64,000 nt of DNA from JBGPTK01 sp963797765 (GCA_963797765.1 CAWCQU010000003.1:62001-126000); one strand, 5' to 3'. Shown: positions 9,494-18,831, counted from the first letter of the stretch. Numbers and translations are program-made. The notes: generated by a model from the sequence alone, not told the origin.

Positions 9494-10866
9494 GCGTATT
9501 TTCAACGGAGACCATGCGTTTCACCACTCCTCCGGCATTGGCCCCTGAACGGCCCGTCGAATGGCCGCGCCGCACTGTTCGCACTCTTGCGAACGGGCTC
9601 AAAGTGGTTCTGGCGGAATTGCGCACGTTCCCGAAAATCAGCGCGCAGCTCTTCTTCCGCAGCGGAAACGCGGCAATCGCCCACACGTCGCCCGGTCTCG
9701 CTGAAATGACCGCCACCGTGGTTCGCACCGGAACCGCCACGCGGCCCAGCCGCCGCATTGAAGAAGATCTCCGGAGAATGGGCGCTGATTTAGGGACGAA
9801 CGCGGGAGCGGACACCAGTGCAATTTCAACATCAGGTCTTGCGGAATGTAGCGAAGAGTTGCTCGGACTGGTTTCTGACCTGGCGCGAAACGCAGTTTTT
9901 CCCGCGGATGAATTCGAACGCGAACGCCGGCAACGCCTCGAGGAATTGCGTATCGAGCGCACCACGTCCAGTTTTCTAGCCGGGGAGCGGTTGCGCCGCG
10001 TCCTCTTCGGTGCGCATCCTTATGCGATCATCGCGCCCACCGAAGCACAATTGGCCGCTTATCGCCGCGAGGAACTCGAATCGTTTTACCGCCAGCACTA
10101 CACGCCTGCGAATGGTTTGCTCATCGTGGTGGGAGATTTTGCAGCGGACCAAATGTTGGAGCAAATCGAAAAGATTTTTGGCTCCTGGCACGCTCCGAAG
10201 CCAGCGGCAACCCCTTCGCCAGCTCCTCCCGATCTGCGCGGCCGCCGCGTTTACGTGGTTCACTTGCCGGGAAGCGTCCAGACCGATGTGCTGCTGGGCA
10301 ACCGAGCCATCACGCGGCGCGATCCGGATTGGCGGAGCCTTGTTCTGGCCAACTCGATTTACGGCGGAGCGTTTCATTCAAGGCTGGTGATGAATATTCG
10401 CGAGCAAAAGGGATATACATACAGCCCGCGAAGTTCTGTTCACCCGCTACGGCAGCATGGATATTTCACGATTCATGCCGCCGTCCGCAATGAAGTGGTT
10501 GCCGCCACTTTGACAGAAATGTTTTACGAAGCGGACCGCATGCGTTCGCTGCCCGTGGGCGGCGAAGAACTGGCTGACGCGCAAAGTTATTTGTGCGGCG
10601 CGTATTCGCTTGGATTGGGCACCCAGGATGGCTTGATCGGCCAGCTTTCTGGTATTTACCTGAACGAATTGCCGGAAGATTATCTGGAAACCTACCGCGA
10701 AAAAATCCGCGCGCTCAACGCGAATGATGTTCTGAGGGCCGCACGGAAATATTTCGATTCGGGGAACGCGCAGATTGTGGTGGTGGGTGACCGCGAGGAA
10801 ATCAGCGAGCAGGCAGCCCTGTTCGGCGAAGTGGAATCGTTCGATTCAATGGGAAATAGGCTTTAG
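9490..10866 (+). CDS. M16 family protein lacking the zinc motif (partner subunit)
   Basis: A 458-residue M16-fold protein that starts with GTG overlapping the previous stop, with AAGGAGG six bases upstream. At the place of HxxEH it has SPGLAEMTA, so it lacks both zinc histidines and should be catalytically inactive. It retains a substrate-binding segment in the C-lobe (NIREQKGYTYSPRSSVHPLRQHG). Such active/inactive M16 pairs form heterodimers in which this chain supplies substrate-binding residues. Reading frame and length are intact, so the loss of zinc ligands is a subunit trait, not decay. Confidence 0.88.
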   Translation: MSVFSTETMRFTTPPALAPERPVEWPRRTVRTLANGLKVVLAELRTFPKISAQLFFRSGNAAIAHTSPGLAEMTATVVRTGTATRPSRRIEEDLRRMGADLGTNAGADTSAISTSGLAECSEELLGLVSDLARNAVFPADEFERERRQRLEELRIERTTSSFLAGERLRRVLFGAHPYAIIAPTEAQLAAYRREELESFYRQHYTPANGLLIVVGDFAADQMLEQIEKIFGSWHAPKPAATPSPAPPDLRGRRVYVVHLPGSVQTDVLLGNRAITRRDPDWRSLVLANSIYGGAFHSRLVMNIREQKGYTYSPRSSVHPLRQHGYFTIHAAVRNEVVAATLTEMFYEADRMRSLPVGGEELADAQSYLCGAYSLGLGTQDGLIGQLSGIYLNELPEDYLETYREKIRALNANDVLRAARKYFDSGNAQIVVVGDREEISEQAALFGEVESFDSMGNRL

Positions 10867-10893
10867 CGAGCGCCGCCGCTTGTACATTCTAGG

Positions 10894-11235
10894 ATGGGAG
10901 GAAGAAACGCCGTGAGGCCGTTTCAAAGGGCTTTTGTCGCGCTCACCGCCATTCTGTACTGTTATATCCTGGTGGTGGCGGCCGGCGACACCAAGAAGCA
11001 TCTGCCCGTTCAGCCGCTCGATCTGAACACGGCAACCATCGAACAGCTTCAGCAGTTGCCTGAAGTTGGTCCTACCACGGCAAAATCGATTATTCGATTT
11101 CGTGAAAAAAGCGGGCCATTCCGCCGCGTGGAAGATCTGCTTGCCATCCGCGGAATCACAAAACAGCGCCTCCAGAAAATGCGGCCGTACATCACCGTAG
11201 CATCCGCGACAGCCGATTCGAAAAAACCCGAATAA
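10894..11235 (+). CDS. ComEA-like helix-hairpin-helix protein
   Basis: A short protein with an N-terminal membrane or signal segment (about residues 12-30 from the ATG) and a C-terminal double helix-hairpin-helix. The domain begins LDLNTATIEQLQQLPEVG, has FREKSGPFRRVEDLLAIRGI, and matches the ComEA DNA-binding domain. In competent bacteria ComEA holds incoming DNA in the periplasm; many acidobacterial single-domain copies have no proven role. The GTG at 10912 has a better ribosome site (GGGAGG) than the ATG at 10894 and is a possible true start. The gene converges on ribBA with only three bases between. Confidence 0.8.
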   Translation: MGGRNAVRPFQRAFVALTAILYCYILVVAAGDTKKHLPVQPLDLNTATIEQLQQLPEVGPTTAKSIIRFREKSGPFRRVEDLLAIRGITKQRLQKMRPYITVASATADSKKPE

Positions 11236-11238
11236 ATT

Positions 11239-12429
11239 CTAGAGAGTTTGGTGGGAAACTTTGGGCTTTGATATTGCGAGGGGGACCTGGTCGGCGATTT
11301 CCAGGCCGTAGCCTTCGAGCGCCACAACTTTTCGCGGGTGGTTGGTGAGAACTCGTATTTTGTGCAGGCCCAGATCGATTAAAATTTGCGCGCCGATCCC
11401 GCTTTCGCGTTGCACCAAGCGCTGGCGGTTCAGGTCCTGATCGATCTCTCCGCGATTGTGGAAACGAATGCGCGGCAAGGCTGCCCCTTCGGAGACGCCG
11501 CCAGCGGGATCGAGCTGGAATCCCTGGCCGGTGTGGTGAAGATAGACAAAGACACCGCGATCTTCGCGCGCAATCGCTGCGAGCGAGTGTTCGATGATAT
11601 CGCGGCAATCGCAACTGGTGGCTCCGAATACGTCACCAGTCAAACAATGAGAATGCACGCGAACGAGCGGGGCCGCGGCAGCTTCCAAATCGCCGCGAAC
11701 CAAGGCCACGTGCAACTCACTATCCGCTTCGCTCGAAAAAGCAATCATGCGGAAATCGCCGTAGCGCGTGGGCAGGATGCTTTCGGCGATGCGCTTGACG
11801 TAACGCTCGTGCTGCATGCGGTAGCGGATCAAATCGGCGACGGTAAATAACTTCAATCCGTGTTCGATGCAAAAAGTCTTCAGGTCGGGAGTGCGCGCCA
11901 TCGTGCCATCGTCATTCATCACTTCGCAGATCACACCCGCGGGCACCAGTCCAGCGATGCGGGCCAAATCCACGGAAGCTTCGGTTTGTCCCGCGCGCAC
12001 CAGCACACCTCCGCGCCGCGCACGCAGAGTGTAGACGTGGCCGGGCCGGGCCAGGTCTTCAGGACGTGTTTTAGGATCGGTGGCGGCTAGAATGGTGGTG
12101 GCGCGGTCGGCGGCGCTGGTGCCGGTGGTGGTGCCCAGGCGCGCATCAATCGGTTCGCAAAAGGGGGTACCGAAAAGAGAAGTGTTTCGCTGCGTGATCG
12201 GCGAAAGATTTAATTGATCGCAGCGTTCTTCGGCCAGAGCCAGACATATTAGTCCGCGGCCGAATTTCGCCATGAAATTGATGGCCTCGGGCGTCACTTT
12301 CTCCGCGGCCATGGTGAGATCGCCTTCGTTTTCGCGGTCTTCGTCGTCCACCAGGACGATCATGTGACCCTGGCGGATTTCTTCGATGGCTTCTTCCGCC
12401 GTGGCAAACGGTGCTGAATGTTCCGTCAT
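11239..12429 (-). CDS. ribBA: RibBA: DHBP synthase plus divergent GTP cyclohydrolase II
   Basis: The 396-residue fusion covers two early steps of riboflavin synthesis. The N-terminal half (about 10-210) is 3,4-dihydroxy-2-butanone 4-phosphate synthase, with DDEDRENEGD at 28-37 and a HVYTLRARRGG segment. The C-terminal half is GTP cyclohydrolase II, with zinc cysteines C262, C273 and C275 (C-x10-C-x-C) and a good end (GIGAQILIDLG, LTNHPRK). The usual GTP-binding motif RQEGRxIGL and the following AYxLQDxGxDTxEAN stretch are absent: residues about 297-304 read LHHTGQGF and the segment after them is unrelated. The frame is open, so this is real divergence. It is the last gene of a DUF47-PiT-ribBA run, overlapping PiT by four bases. 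Confidence 0.88.
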   Translation of the reverse strand: MTEHSAPFATAEEAIEEIRQGHMIVLVDDEDRENEGDLTMAAEKVTPEAINFMAKFGRGLICLALAEERCDQLNLSPITQRNTSLFGTPFCEPIDARLGTTTGTSAADRATTILAATDPKTRPEDLARPGHVYTLRARRGGVLVRAGQTEASVDLARIAGLVPAGVICEVMNDDGTMARTPDLKTFCIEHGLKLFTVADLIRYRMQHERYVKRIAESILPTRYGDFRMIAFSSEADSELHVALVRGDLEAAAAPLVRVHSHCLTGDVFGATSCDCRDIIEHSLAAIAREDRGVFVYLHHTGQGFQLDPAGGVSEGAALPRIRFHNRGEIDQDLNRQRLVQRESGIGAQILIDLGLHKIRVLTNHPRKVVALEGYGLEIADQVPLAISKPKVSHQTL

Positions 12430-13451
12430 TTCGCACCCATGTGAACAAAAATTTTAAAGAACAGCGCGCCGATCAATCCAGAACCGGGAATCGTCAAAAT
12501 CCAGGCCCACACGATTCTTCGGGTCACTCCCCAGTGTACAGCGGAGAGCCTGCTAGCGGCGCCCACGCCGGTAATCGCCCCGGTAATTGTGTGCGTGGTG
12601 CTGACCGGTATTCCGAAATGAGCAGTGGCGATCAGAGTCAGCGCCGCGCTGGTCTCCGCTGCGAACCCGCCAAATGGTTGCAGCTTTGTAATTTTCTGTC
12701 CCATGGTCTTCACCACGCGCCAGCCGCCTGCCATCGTGCCGCCCGCGATCGCCAGGTGACAACATAGGATTACCCACACGGGGACGTAATATTTTCCCTG
12801 TGATCCGCTCGAAATCAAGGCGGCGGTTATGATCCCCATTCCTTTTTGAGCGTCGCTGGTTCCGTGGCCGAAGCTGAAACCGGCCGCCGAAAGCATCTGC
12901 AGCCGGCGAAACCATTTGTCCACCCGGCTGGGCGCTTGCCGGCGAACGATCCAACTGGTTACCACGGTGACAAGAAGGCCAGCAACCAGGCCAATACAAG
13001 GCGCCACAAATATGAAAATCACCGGCAGCACCCAGCCATGAAGCACAATCGCGCGAAACCCAACCGCCGCGATGGCTGCCCCTCCATATCCGCCCATCAA
13101 AGCATGCGAAGAACTGGCGGGCAGACCCAACCGAATGGTGGCGTAATTCCAGACAATGGCTCCCAGCAGCCCCGCGAGTAAGACGTATTGATTCACCATT
13201 TCCAGGTGAACCAGGCCGCTTCCCATTGTCTTGGCCACCGCGGTGCCAAAAGCAAAGGCTGCCACAAAGTTCCAAAACGCAGCCCAGACGACGGCCGTCA
13301 ACGGGCGCATCACTCGCGTGGAAACAACCGTGGCGATGGAACTAGCTGCGTCATGCCAGCCATTCGTGAACTCGAACGCCAGAGTCACGAAGACGATCAA
13401 GCAAAGCACGCGGAAGCTTTGCACTCCAGAACTCTCCTCATACGAACACAC
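12426..13451 (-). CDS. pit: PiT family inorganic phosphate transporter
   Basis: A 341-residue membrane protein with about ten hydrophobic segments. It carries the two PiT repeats: an early FTNGWHDAASSIATVVSTRVM, and a late segment ending PVSTTHTITGAITGVGA. PiT carriers take up metal-phosphate by proton or sodium symport at the inner membrane. It lies 45 bases after a DUF47 gene, its common companion, and overlaps ribBA by four bases. Confidence 0.92.
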   Translation of the reverse strand: MCSYEESSGVQSFRVLCLIVFVTLAFEFTNGWHDAASSIATVVSTRVMRPLTAVVWAAFWNFVAAFAFGTAVAKTMGSGLVHLEMVNQYVLLAGLLGAIVWNYATIRLGLPASSSHALMGGYGGAAIAAVGFRAIVLHGWVLPVIFIFVAPCIGLVAGLLVTVVTSWIVRRQAPSRVDKWFRRLQMLSAAGFSFGHGTSDAQKGMGIITAALISSGSQGKYYVPVWVILCCHLAIAGGTMAGGWRVVKTMGQKITKLQPFGGFAAETSAALTLIATAHFGIPVSTTHTITGAITGVGAASRLSAVHWGVTRRIVWAWILTIPGSGLIGALFFKIFVHMGAK

Positions 13452-13496
13452 GATGCCAGCACTAAATTCCTAATTTCGGGTGGATGATACGCCGGC

Positions 13497-14123
13497 TTAC
13501 GCGTTCTTCAGGGTGACAGTCTCAATCACGTTCGCGACGTCCTCGCATTTGTCCGTCGCGGTTTCGATCACTTCTATAATTTCCTTCCATTTGATTATCT
13601 CCACCGGATCTTTTTCAGTGAGAAATAGATCAGCGATCAGCGCGCGGCACTGGCGATCGGCTTCATTTTCCAGGCGATTGATTTCGATACAGTGGTCCAG
13701 AATCCCGTTTTTCTTGTTCAGTCCGCGAACGGCAGCCGCAACCTGCTCGGTGGCCGCGCGAAGCACCTCCGCCATTTGCGCGACGCCCGGGCGGATGGTC
13801 TTTACGCCGTAGAGCACCAGGCGGCTGGCGGCGGCATCGGTCAAATCGAGGACGTCGTCAATCTCGCTGGCCAGTTCGTGAATATCCTCGCGGTCGAAGG
13901 GAGTGATGAACGTCTGGTTCAGCTTAGTCATCAGGCTGTGAACCAAAGTGTCATTTTGATGCTCGAACTCCTCGACCTTCTCCGCGCTACGGACTGGATC
14001 GGAAAAGTCGTGCAACATCTCCACAAACGCCTGCGCGCCACCCTGTACGTTATCGGCCATGGCGGAGAAAAGGTCAAAGAAACTTTCTTCGTGGGGGAGA
14101 AGCCTGCTCATCAGTCCTGGCAT
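13497..14123 (-). CDS. DUF47 family PhoU-like phosphate transport regulator
   Basis: A 208-residue all-helical protein of the DUF47/TIGR00153 family. It shows the repeated E-xxxD pattern of PhoU folds (EEFEHQNDTLVHSLMTKLNQTF, DREDIHELASEIDDVLDLTDAAA). These proteins sit with PiT permeases and are thought to regulate or assist phosphate uptake, binding metals in acidic clusters. Position directly upstream of the PiT gene supports this. Confidence 0.9.
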   Translation of the reverse strand: MPGLMSRLLPHEESFFDLFSAMADNVQGGAQAFVEMLHDFSDPVRSAEKVEEFEHQNDTLVHSLMTKLNQTFITPFDREDIHELASEIDDVLDLTDAAASRLVLYGVKTIRPGVAQMAEVLRAATEQVAAAVRGLNKKNGILDHCIEINRLENEADRQCRALIADLFLTEKDPVEIIKWKEIIEVIETATDKCEDVANVIETVTLKNA

Positions 14124-14345
14124 GGGAGTCTAGTACCTCTATGAAAAAGCAATCGTTTGAGAGCGCTCGACTATACCCGAACCGTGTTAGGCGAGCAAGG
14201 AACTGGCTGGGACCGTTCAACCCGAATGCCCGGATAGCTCCATTCTTCAGTTGGCCGGATAGTTGAATTCGAAGATGCCACACTCCCGACAGAACCCGTC
14301 CGGCGAGGAAGGGGGGCGCTACACAGCCAATCCGGTAAAGCCATG
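14124..14345. other. Intergenic region upstream of the DUF47 gene
   Basis: About 220 bases that should hold the promoter of the DUF47-PiT-ribBA run. I see no strong -35/-10 pair and no gene. Short frames here have no coding character. Confidence 0.4.
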
Positions 14346-14383
14346 AAAAAAAAGGGCGTCCCGGCTCGTCGCCAGGACGCCCT
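14346..14383 (-). terminator. Intrinsic terminator of groES-groEL
   Basis: Read on the minus strand, a nine-base stem (AGGGCGTCC pairing with GGACGCCCT) with a 13-base loop is followed by eight T residues. It lies about 70 bases past the groEL stop. Confidence 0.85.
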
Positions 14384-14454
14384 GTTCAGCTAATCGGGTT
14401 TGACGGCGGCTCACGTCCCCTCCGGAAGCAGGAAAAGTGCGCCGCCGGGGAGGA

Positions 14455-16095
14455 TTAGTACATTCCACCCATTCCGCCGCCACCAGGCCCACCGGCACCT
14501 GCTCCGGCAGCCTTCTTGTCGTCTTCCTTGATGTCTGCCACCAGAGCTTCGGTGGTGAGCATCAAGGCAGCGATGGAGGCTGCGTTCTGCAGAGCCAGGC
14601 GGGTGACCTTGGCAGGATCGATGACTCCGGCCTTGACCATGTCGCCGTACTCGGCGGTATCGGCATTGAAGCCGAAATTGTCTTCCTTCGAGTCGCGCAC
14701 ACGGCCGACGACCACTGCGCCTTCATGCCCGGCATTCATGGCAATCTGACGCATGGGCTCTTCGAGCGCGCGCTTGACGATATTCACGCCAATGGCCTCG
14801 TCATCTTGCAGCTTCAACCTTTCGAGCGCTGGGATGCAGCGAACCAGGGCAACGCCGCCCCCGGGAACGATGCCTTCTTCCACAGCTGCGCGGGTGGCGT
14901 GCATGGCGTCTTCAACGCGAGCCTTCTTTTCCTTCAGCTCCATTTCGGTTGCCGCGCCCACCTTGATCACGGCGACTCCGCCAACCAGCTTGGCCAACCG
15001 CTCCTGCAGCTTCTCGCGGTCGTAGTCCGAGGTGGTGTCCTCGACCTGCGCACGGATCTGCTTGACGCGGCCTTCGATTTCGCCGGCTTTGCCGCCGCCT
15101 TCGACCAGCGTGGTGTTGTCCTTGTCGATGGTGATCTTCTTGACGCGGCCGAGGTCCTCAACCTTCACGTTCTCGAGCTTGATTCCCAGATCTTCGGTGA
15201 TGGCCTTGCCGCCGGTTAGGGTAGCGATGTCTTCGAGCATTGCCTTGCGGCGATCACCAAAGCCAGGAGCCTTCACCGCAGCGCACTGCAAAGTGCCGCG
15301 GAGCTTGTTCACTACCAGGGTTGCAAGGGCTTCGCCCTCAACATCCTCGGCAATAATCAGCAGGGGCTTGCCCATCTTGGCGATTTGCTCGAGAAGGGGA
15401 AGCAGGTCCTTCATCGAACTGATTTTCTTTTCGTGGATCAGGACGCGAACGTCTTCCAGCACGCACTCCATCCGCTCCGGATCGGTGACGAAGTAAGGGG
15501 AAAGGTAGCCGCGGTCGAACTGCATGCCTTCGACCACTTCGAGCGTCGTTTCCATGGTCTTCGATTCTTCCACGGTGATGACGCCGTCCTTGCCCACTTT
15601 CTTCATGGCTTCGGCGATGATGCTGCCGATCTGTTTGTCGTTATTGGCGCTGATCGTGCCCACTTGCGCGATCATGTCGCCTTTGACGTCCTTGTGCAGC
15701 TTCTTCACTTCTTCGACAGCCACTTCCACGGCTCGCTCAATGCCCCGCTTGAGGGCCATCGGGCTGGCGCCGGCGGCAACCGTCCGCACGCCTTCGCGGA
15801 AGATCGCTTGAGCCAGAACGGTTGCGGTGGTGGTGCCGTCGCCGGCCACGTCTGATGTTTTTGAGGCGACTTCGCGAACCATCTGTGCGCCCATATTTTC
15901 GAGCGGATCAGGCAGCTCGATTTCCTTGGCCACCGTCACACCGTCCTTGGTGATAATCGGCGCGCCAAACTTCTTCTCGATCACCGCATTGCGCCCCTTG
16001 GGGCCCAAGGTGATCTTCACAGCGTCGGCAAGAATATTGACGCCGCGCAGGATGGACTGGCGGGAATTCTCACCAGTCACGATTTGCTTTGCCAT
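14455..16095 (-). CDS. groL: Chaperonin GroEL (60 kDa)
   Basis: A complete 546-residue GroEL starting MAKQIVTGENSRQSILRG. The ATP-binding segments KITLGPKGRN and DGTTTATVLA are intact and the C-terminus is a Gly-Gly-Met tail (GGMGGMY). It forms the double heptameric ring that folds proteins with GroES. It is 80 bases downstream of groES, under a CIRCE operator and ending in a clear terminator. The slightly unusual N-terminal Gln4 and Ser-Arg-Gln context is seen in several non-proteobacterial GroELs. Confidence 0.97.
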   Translation of the reverse strand: MAKQIVTGENSRQSILRGVNILADAVKITLGPKGRNAVIEKKFGAPIITKDGVTVAKEIELPDPLENMGAQMVREVASKTSDVAGDGTTTATVLAQAIFREGVRTVAAGASPMALKRGIERAVEVAVEEVKKLHKDVKGDMIAQVGTISANNDKQIGSIIAEAMKKVGKDGVITVEESKTMETTLEVVEGMQFDRGYLSPYFVTDPERMECVLEDVRVLIHEKKISSMKDLLPLLEQIAKMGKPLLIIAEDVEGEALATLVVNKLRGTLQCAAVKAPGFGDRRKAMLEDIATLTGGKAITEDLGIKLENVKVEDLGRVKKITIDKDNTTLVEGGGKAGEIEGRVKQIRAQVEDTTSDYDREKLQERLAKLVGGVAVIKVGAATEMELKEKKARVEDAMHATRAAVEEGIVPGGGVALVRCIPALERLKLQDDEAIGVNIVKRALEEPMRQIAMNAGHEGAVVVGRVRDSKEDNFGFNADTAEYGDMVKAGVIDPAKVTRLALQNAASIAALMLTTEALVADIKEDDKKAAGAGAGGPGGGGMGGMY

Positions 16096-16175
16096 GGTTC
16101 TCTTTCCTCCTCAGAAATAGGTCGTAAAAGTTGTGTGGATTAGATTGGCCCGGCCAATCATCGCCGGGGAAAAGC

Positions 16176-16496
16176 TTACTTTTTGCCGCCGGCTGCTTTC
16201 GCGCTGCTGCCGAGCTTTGCCAGGATCTCGTCTTCCTTCAGGATGAGGTATTCCTCATCGTCGACCTTGATCTCTGCGCCGCTATATTTGCCGAAAAGAA
16301 CGCGATCTCCCGCCTTCACGTCCAGGGGGACTCGCGAGCCCTTCTCAATACGGCCAGCTCCAACCGCGATCACTTCGCCTTCTTGTGGTTTCTCTTTCGC
16401 CGTGTCCGGGATAATAATTCCGCCCTTGACGGCCTCTTTTTGTTCGAGCCGCTTTACGAGTACGCGGTCGTGTAACGGAGTCACATTGACAGACAT
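16176..16496 (-). CDS. groS: Co-chaperonin GroES (10 kDa)
   Basis: A 106-residue GroES: LHDRVLVKRLEQKEAVKGGIIIPDTAKEKPQEGEV carries the mobile loop that docks on GroEL, and the beta-barrel core ends VDDEEYLILKEDEILA. The C-terminus is about ten residues longer than the usual 96, with an Ala-Gly-Lys tail. It is the first gene of the operon. Confidence 0.95.
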   Translation of the reverse strand: MSVNVTPLHDRVLVKRLEQKEAVKGGIIIPDTAKEKPQEGEVIAVGAGRIEKGSRVPLDVKAGDRVLFGKYSGAEIKVDDEEYLILKEDEILAKLGSSAKAAGGKK

Positions 16497-16551
16497 CGTT
16501 CTTCACCCTCCGAAAGTTGACTCAGGATAGCTTCAAGAGGTAGAAGTGCGT

Positions 16552-16578
16552 TTAGCACTCCTCTTGAGCGAGTGCTAA
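16552..16578 (-). promoter_or_regulatory. CIRCE operator (HrcA binding site)
   Basis: A perfect match to the CIRCE consensus: TTAGCACTC, a nine-base spacer, then GAGTGCTAA. CIRCE is the operator of the heat-shock repressor HrcA. It sits about 55 bases upstream of the groES start and overlaps the -10 hexamer of the groES promoter by two bases, so bound HrcA would block initiation. hrcA itself is not in this window. Confidence 0.96.
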
Positions 16579-16605
16579 TATATGTCAGCGCCCTCTGCTT
16601 GTCAA
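16577..16605 (-). promoter_or_regulatory. groES-groEL promoter, sigma-70 type
   Basis: On the minus strand a consensus TTGACA (-35, 16605-16600) is followed by a 17-base spacer and TATATT (-10, 16582-16577). Together with the adjacent CIRCE this is a complete repressor-controlled housekeeping promoter. Confidence 0.85.
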
Positions 16606-16665
16606 GTGAGTATGCGACACTCAACCATATTTTCCTGGCTGTCTTCGTCCTTGTAGATTCATTTT

Positions 16666-16702
16666 ATACTGCTTATTATCAGTATCTTACGATATGCAGT
16701 AT
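16666..16702 (+). promoter_or_regulatory. Inverted repeats in the groES/histidine-kinase divergent gap
   Basis: ATACTG, eight bases, then CAGTAT forms a perfect interrupted palindrome (16666-16685). A second CAGTAT half-site stands at 16697-16702. The surrounding 100 bases are far richer in AT than the genome average. The site lies about 70-105 bases before the histidine-kinase start and may be an operator or contain its promoter (TTGTAG, 17 bases, TATTAT). No known regulator is assigned. Confidence 0.4.
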
Positions 16703-16771
16703 TTTCCTTACACTTGGAGATTGAGTTGCTTCTCCACTTGGCGCTAGAATCTCGCATCCAATAGGAGCGCT

Positions 16772-18810
16772 GTGCCTCTGCTCTTCTACCTGCGTCTGGT
16801 TGGCTTCACGGTCGGTGCGCTAGTCTATCTGTTTCTGCTGGCGCTGATTGTTGGGCACCGGCGACCGCGGCTGTTTGAGCGGCTGCTTTTCTTCCTGATG
16901 CTGTCGCTTTTCCTGCTGTATTGCGGCGGGCTGCTGGAAATGAATGCGCGAATGCAGTATGGGTCGCCGCCGGAAGCGACGCGATACTTCTATTTGGGAC
17001 TTACGGCGTTAGGAAGTTTCTTCCTGTTCCCGCTGGTGGTTCATTCTCACCTTGAATATTCGAGGCAGACGAGGCGGACGCCCAATCTACCCTCGTACTT
17101 GTGGGTTGTGATTCTGGCCTATTGTTACCCGCTGATCGCAATTGTCGGCACGCTGATGCTGGCTCACCAGAGGCGACTTGAGTCACCCGCCGTTCTGTTT
17201 CTTGAATTTCAGAAGGTCAACATTGTCTCCGCTTTGGCGCTTAGCTCGTCGGCAGGCCTGCTTCTGCCATTTATATTCTTGCGCCGCACACAAGATTCCA
17301 ACGAGCGGTATTTATTTCAATTGCTCCTCTGGATTACCGCACCACTGACAATCGTATTTGTCGCGCTGAATTCACTGGCTGCAGGTCCCTCCGAGTGGAT
17401 TGAGATTTTGACTACAGCAGCAATTGTTCTTGGAATCTTGCCGGGAGCGGTGGTGGGGTATTTTGCGCTGCGGCACAATTTTTTGGAATTTGGGGCGCAA
17501 CGGAATTTGGTGTATGCGCTTTCGGCTACGTTTCTGGGATTGCTTTATCTGGCGCTGGTGCGGCGGATTAGCGGGTGGCTGGAGCCGGTTCTTCCTCCCG
17601 AGGCTACAGCGAGCATTCTTCTTTTTGTGCTGATCTTTTTGTTCGAGCCTGTGGAGCGATTGATCGGGCCGGCGCTGCACCGGTCGATTCAGCAGCGGAT
17701 GGAATTGGTCCAACGGTTGATGGTGGAAGTGCAGGCTGAGGCGCGGAACGGCAATCTGGAAAAACTTTTAGAATTTACGTCGCTGCGGCTGCAGGAAGCT
17801 TTCGGGCTTGCCGATCTGCGAATTTCGGTTCCTACGCCGGTGAATCAGAGACCCATCGAATCGCCGGGAGGACTTGGCCACATTGTACGCGTGCCGATTC
17901 TGCAGAACGATGCGGAAATCGGTTTGATTGAAGCGAGTTCCACTGGCGCCGTTCTGACCGGTGAGGTGAGCGCTGGGTTGCGGATTGTGGCTGAACAATT
18001 GCCCGCGGCGATCGATTTGTGCAGGCTTATTGGCGAGAAGCTGCTGCTGGAGCGCGAGCTTGCGGAACGCGAGCGGCTGGCGCTGGTTGGGCAAATGGCG
18101 GCGAGCATTTCGCATAATTTGCGGAACCCGCTTAGTTCCATGAAGACAGTATTGCAGGTTTTGCTGGAGAAACCCGATCTGCAACCTGACGTTCGCGCGG
18201 ATTGCGCGCTGGTGGTTTCTGAAGTCGACCGCCTCGCTTCGAAATTGGGGCAACTATTGCAATTCTCGAAGCCCTCGTTGCGGCCTGGAGATCGGCGTCA
18301 AACGGTGGATGCTCCGGCGGCCGTAGAGCAGGTGATTGCGCTGTTGAGCCGCGAAGCCGAGCGCCGGGGCGTGAAATTGACGTTCGGACTACGTGATGAA
18401 TGCGCGGACGATACGAGCGCCAAGAGCGTTAGCGACTCTGAGACGGGATACGTTTGCGGATCAGAGGAAGCCGTGAACGACGTGGTGTCAAACCTTGTGG
18501 TAAACGCGATTGAAGCGTTGCCGAGTGGAGGCAATGTGAACCGTTTCCACCGGGTGGCGCGAAGGCAATATCTTTATCGAAGTGGCTGACGATGGCCCGG
18601 GCATTTCTGGCGATATCGCAGAAGAAGATCTTTCAGCCTTTCTATACGACCAAGCCCAGCGGGACTGGGCTTGGCCTTTCGATTGTGGAGAGGCGGCTGG
18701 CGGAAATGGACGGGTCAATCCGATGGGAAAGCCCGATTCACAACGGCCGCGGGACGCGATTTGTTGTGATGATTCCGCTGGCGGAATCTCTCGGAAATGC
18801 GGACCAATAA
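16772..18810 (+). CDS. Membrane histidine kinase (NtrB-like), two frame breaks
   Basis: This is the sensor kinase of the two-component pair with the next gene. The N-terminal 270 residues hold seven to eight membrane segments, followed by a GAF-like region (about 310-405). The kinase core has an H-box (ISHNLRNPLSSMKTVL, residues about 450-465) and an N-box (NLVVNAIEALPSGG). The frame then breaks twice by one extra base, near 18540 and near 18621-18625. Read through both, the protein regains EVADDGPGI (G1 box) and FQPFYTTKPSGTGLGLSIV (F and G2 boxes), ending at 18810. GTG start with AGGAG upstream. Unrepaired, the kinase would lose its ATP lid and be dead. Confidence 0.85.
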
Positions 18811-18831
18811 TTAATTTGAGGCGGAAGAAGA

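Noticed and set aside
9490..10866. Second M16 gene as a decayed pseudogene
   Set aside because: Frame and length are intact, and zinc-less partner chains are a known trait of M16 pairs.
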